Shown here in pieces: positions 62,039-64,000 of a stretch of DNA of 64,000 bases. The translations under genes and the position numbers were made by a program. This DNA comes from Pinirhizobacter sp036499745. GTDB lineage: Bacteria > Pseudomonadota > Gammaproteobacteria > Xanthomonadales > Rhodanobacteraceae. The stretch covers positions 1-64,000 of the forward strand of contig NZ_DASYDG010000048.1 of the NCBI RefSeq assembly GCF_036499745.1. The letters run 5' to 3'. Below the pieces are notes generated by a model, which was given only the letters and a program-made list of their open reading frames with translations, did not search any database and was not told the origin of the DNA. Position 1 is the stretch's first letter. Each line of letters opens with the position of its first letter.

Positions 62039-62490
62039 TCGACATTGAACTGAAGGTGCTGGACCCGCGCGTGGGCGATGTCATTCCCCTGCCCACACCC
62101 GCCACCGATGGCAGCGCCGGCATGGATCTGCGCGCTGCCGTGGATGGTCCGCTGGAGCTGGCCCCGGGTGCCTCGGCCCTGGTCCCAAGTGGTTTTGCCA
62201 TTCACATCGGCGACCCGGGCTGGTGCGCCCTGATTGTGCCGCGTTCGGGCCTGGGCCATAAGCACGGACTGGTCACGGGCAACTTGGTAGGTGTGATCGA
62301 TGCCGACTACCAGGGCCCGTTGATGATCTCCTGCTGGAATAGATCGGCGATTCCGTACACCATCAACCCCGGCGACCGCATTGCCCAGCTGTTGCTGGTG
62401 CCGGTGGGTCGTGCATCTTTGCGTGTCGTGGACTCCTTTGCGCCATCGCTGCGGGGCGAAGGCGGGTTCGGATCCACGGGCGTCGGGTAA
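62035..62490 (+). CDS. dut: dUTP diphosphatase
   Basis: A 151-aa trimeric dUTPase with a TTG start that overlaps the coaBC TGA (TTGA). The five motifs are present: AGMDLRA, PRSGLGHKHG, GVIDADYQGP, GDRIAQLLL and GEGGFGSTG. It removes dUTP and provides dUMP. The TTG start is forced: no other start is in frame before motif 1. Confidence 0.96.
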   Translation: MIDIELKVLDPRVGDVIPLPTPATDGSAGMDLRAAVDGPLELAPGASALVPSGFAIHIGDPGWCALIVPRSGLGHKHGLVTGNLVGVIDADYQGPLMISCWNRSAIPYTINPGDRIAQLLLVPVGRASLRVVDSFAPSLRGEGGFGSTGVG

Positions 62491-62520
62491 CGACGGGATT
62501 GGTTTTTCGGGGAGGGGTGA

Positions 62521-64000
62521 TGGCCAAGGCGACGGGGAATAACGCAGGTGGCGGTAGTGCGCTGCGCCTGCTGGTGGTGGCAGCGGCGACGCTGTTGTTC
62601 CTTGGTGCCGGCTTTTCTGCCTGGCAGGGCTGGCTGATCGCCAGCGAAGGCAGTGCCGCGGAAAGCGTGCTTTCCGCCCAGGCCTCCGTGGCCGAGGCCG
62701 TGACCCGCGCCGTGGCCACCCAGCGTGAGCAGGTGATGCAGGTGCTGCGCGATCCGCAACTCGTGGCGATCATTGATGATCACGCTGCAGCGGCGGCATC
62801 GATCCAGGCCCGCTTGCCCGGTGCCAGCCATGTCGGCGTGTTCGCCGGCAACCAGGACGATGTCCTGCATGCGAACTACCGGGAGTTCGGCTACGCCAAG
62901 GCTGCCCAGTTGATGGCGGCGCTGTCGGCGGGTGACATCGCGCCGGTGCAGACAACGAACCCGGACGGCACCCATCGCAAGGTGACCATGGTGGCCGCCG
63001 TGCGCGACGCCGACCGCGTGCGTGGCTGGGTGTGGCTGGAGTTGCCCTTCGATGGCATCAGCCAGGCTTTCGAATCGGCAGGGCCCGGTTCCGGGCGCAT
63101 CGAGCTTCGCCAGGGCCAGGACGGCCCCGACCTCATGCTGCTGTCTTCCGGTTCCGCCGGCTCCGCGTCTGCGGGTCCTCCCGTGCGCATCCGTGGCAGC
63201 GCGTTCTGGATTGCCGCGAACATGCCGCGTGCCTACATCGTGCTGCCGCACCTGTGGCCGTTCGCCATGGTGCTGGCCTTGTTGTGCCTGGGCGGTGGCG
63301 TGGCCTTGCTGTGGTTACCGCGTCGCCAGGGCAGGGCGCCGACCAGGGCGGAGCTTGCCGAGCCCACCCTGGCCGAAGCCCTGCGCGACCTTCCTCCTGA
63401 AGAGGCGCCGAAGACGCCGCCGCGCCGAGCTGTTGCCGCCGCCGTTGCCGCACCGTCGCCGTCGGAGGACATCGCGATCGATCGCGATGTGTTCCGTGCA
63501 TACGACATCCGCGGCGTGGTCGGTAAAGGCCTGTCGGCCGACTTCGCCCGCCTGCTGGGCCGCGCCATCGGCAGCAGCATGCGCGAGCAGGGCCTGCACG
63601 AGATCGTCATCGGCCGCGATGGCCGGCTGTCTGGCCCGGAACCGGCCGGTGCGCTGGCCGAGGGCCTGCGCGCGGCCGGCGTGGATGTGATCGACGTGGG
63701 CGCGGTACCCACGCCGGTGATCTACTACGCCGCCTTCCGCTTCAACACCGGCTGTTGTGTTTCGGTCACCGGCAGCCACAACCCGCCCGACTACAACGGC
63801 TTCAAGATCGTCATCGGTGGTGAAACCCTGGCCGAAGAAGCCATCGTGGCGCTGCACGACCGCATGGTGACGAAGAACTTCTCCGATGCCGGCGGCGGCA
63901 ACCTGCGCCAGATGGACATCTCCGACGACTACATCGACCGCATTACCTCCGATGTGCAGGCCGAGCGTCCCCTGAAAGTGGTGGTGGATTGCGGCAACGG
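62521..64000 (+). CDS. algC: AlgC-type phosphomannomutase/phosphoglucomutase with membrane N-terminus (partial)
   Basis: Runs off the window after 493 codons. GGGGAGGGG lies before ATG 62521. Residues ~14-40 are a membrane helix, ~40-240 a periplasmic-like sensor segment, a second helix is at ~240-265 (LWPFAMVLALLCLGGGVALLWL) and a Pro/Ala linker leads to the enzyme, which starts near 318 (DVFRAYDIRGVVG). The phospho-Ser is in TGSHNPPDYNG near 416. Membrane-fused PMM/PGM is usual in Xanthomonadales. It makes mannose-1-P or glucose-1-P for LPS and exopolysaccharide. Confidence 0.92.

Noticed and set aside
1..64000. CRISPR arrays, complete insertion sequences, rRNA genes
   Set aside because: No regularly spaced direct repeats, no transposase with terminal repeats and no rRNA segments were seen.

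Overview
The window is GC-rich chromosomal DNA that I read as a gammaproteobacterium of the Xanthomonadales/Lysobacterales, most likely the Rhodanobacteraceae side (Luteibacter- or Dyella-like). The grounds are the coaBC-dut-algC block with a long membrane-anchored AlgC, an NtrB-NtrC pair, argS followed by a SPOR protein, and the general codon usage. The species call is inference; no rRNA or intact tRNA is visible.

Layout. 0-15.9 kb is a mosaic of accessory and housekeeping-accessory genes: a hairpin-rich leader with a small HEPN-like protein, a strong promoter/short RNA/terminator unit in front of an NYN-domain nuclease-like gene, an AlkC-type DNA glycosylase, an HExxH protein, an LptA-like gene and the relic of a second copy, a GH30 glycosidase, a methyltransferase, a divergent SDR/HTH-regulator pair, a TPR lipoprotein, a SoxR gene divergent from an ABM monooxygenase with a near-perfect SoxR box between them, a Tat-exported SGNH esterase, DUF1428 with a decayed HxlR regulator, and an RclC-like DUF417 protein. 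15.9-22.9 kb is a lower-GC, gene-poor island: a 42-aa ORF divergent from a probable small RNA, a 312-aa protein of unknown function, a DUF3800 protein apparently starting at CTG, a membrane-anchored small GTPase with a tail-anchored partner, a broken serine recombinase and a tRNA-Ser 3'-end remnant.

22.9-43.7 kb is core-like: ntrB-ntrC-GNAT, a PAS/GGDEF/EAL protein, a thiolase (FadI-like), a ParA/SixA/YceI/phospholipase-D group, spermidine synthase divergent from arginine decarboxylase, an HIBADH-family dehydrogenase, SPOR protein, argS and radC. 43.8-60.7 kb looks like an insertion between radC and coaBC, which are neighbours in many gammaproteobacteria. It holds a DUF4331/HupE/DUF4198 envelope operon, an alpha/beta hydrolase with its AraC regulator, and one long minus-strand type IV secretion operon (100-aa protein, virB2 to virB11 including a 51-aa VirB7, virD4) that ends in a lipase-like gene, a good candidate for a secreted effector. 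60.8-64 kb returns to the core coaBC-dut-algC block; algC runs off the window.

Genes acting together: virB/virD4 as one secretion machine with the lipase as possible cargo; ntrB/ntrC as a nitrogen two-component system; speA to speE in putrescine/spermidine synthesis; SoxR with its divergent target; the GTPase and its partner as an undescribed two-gene membrane module.
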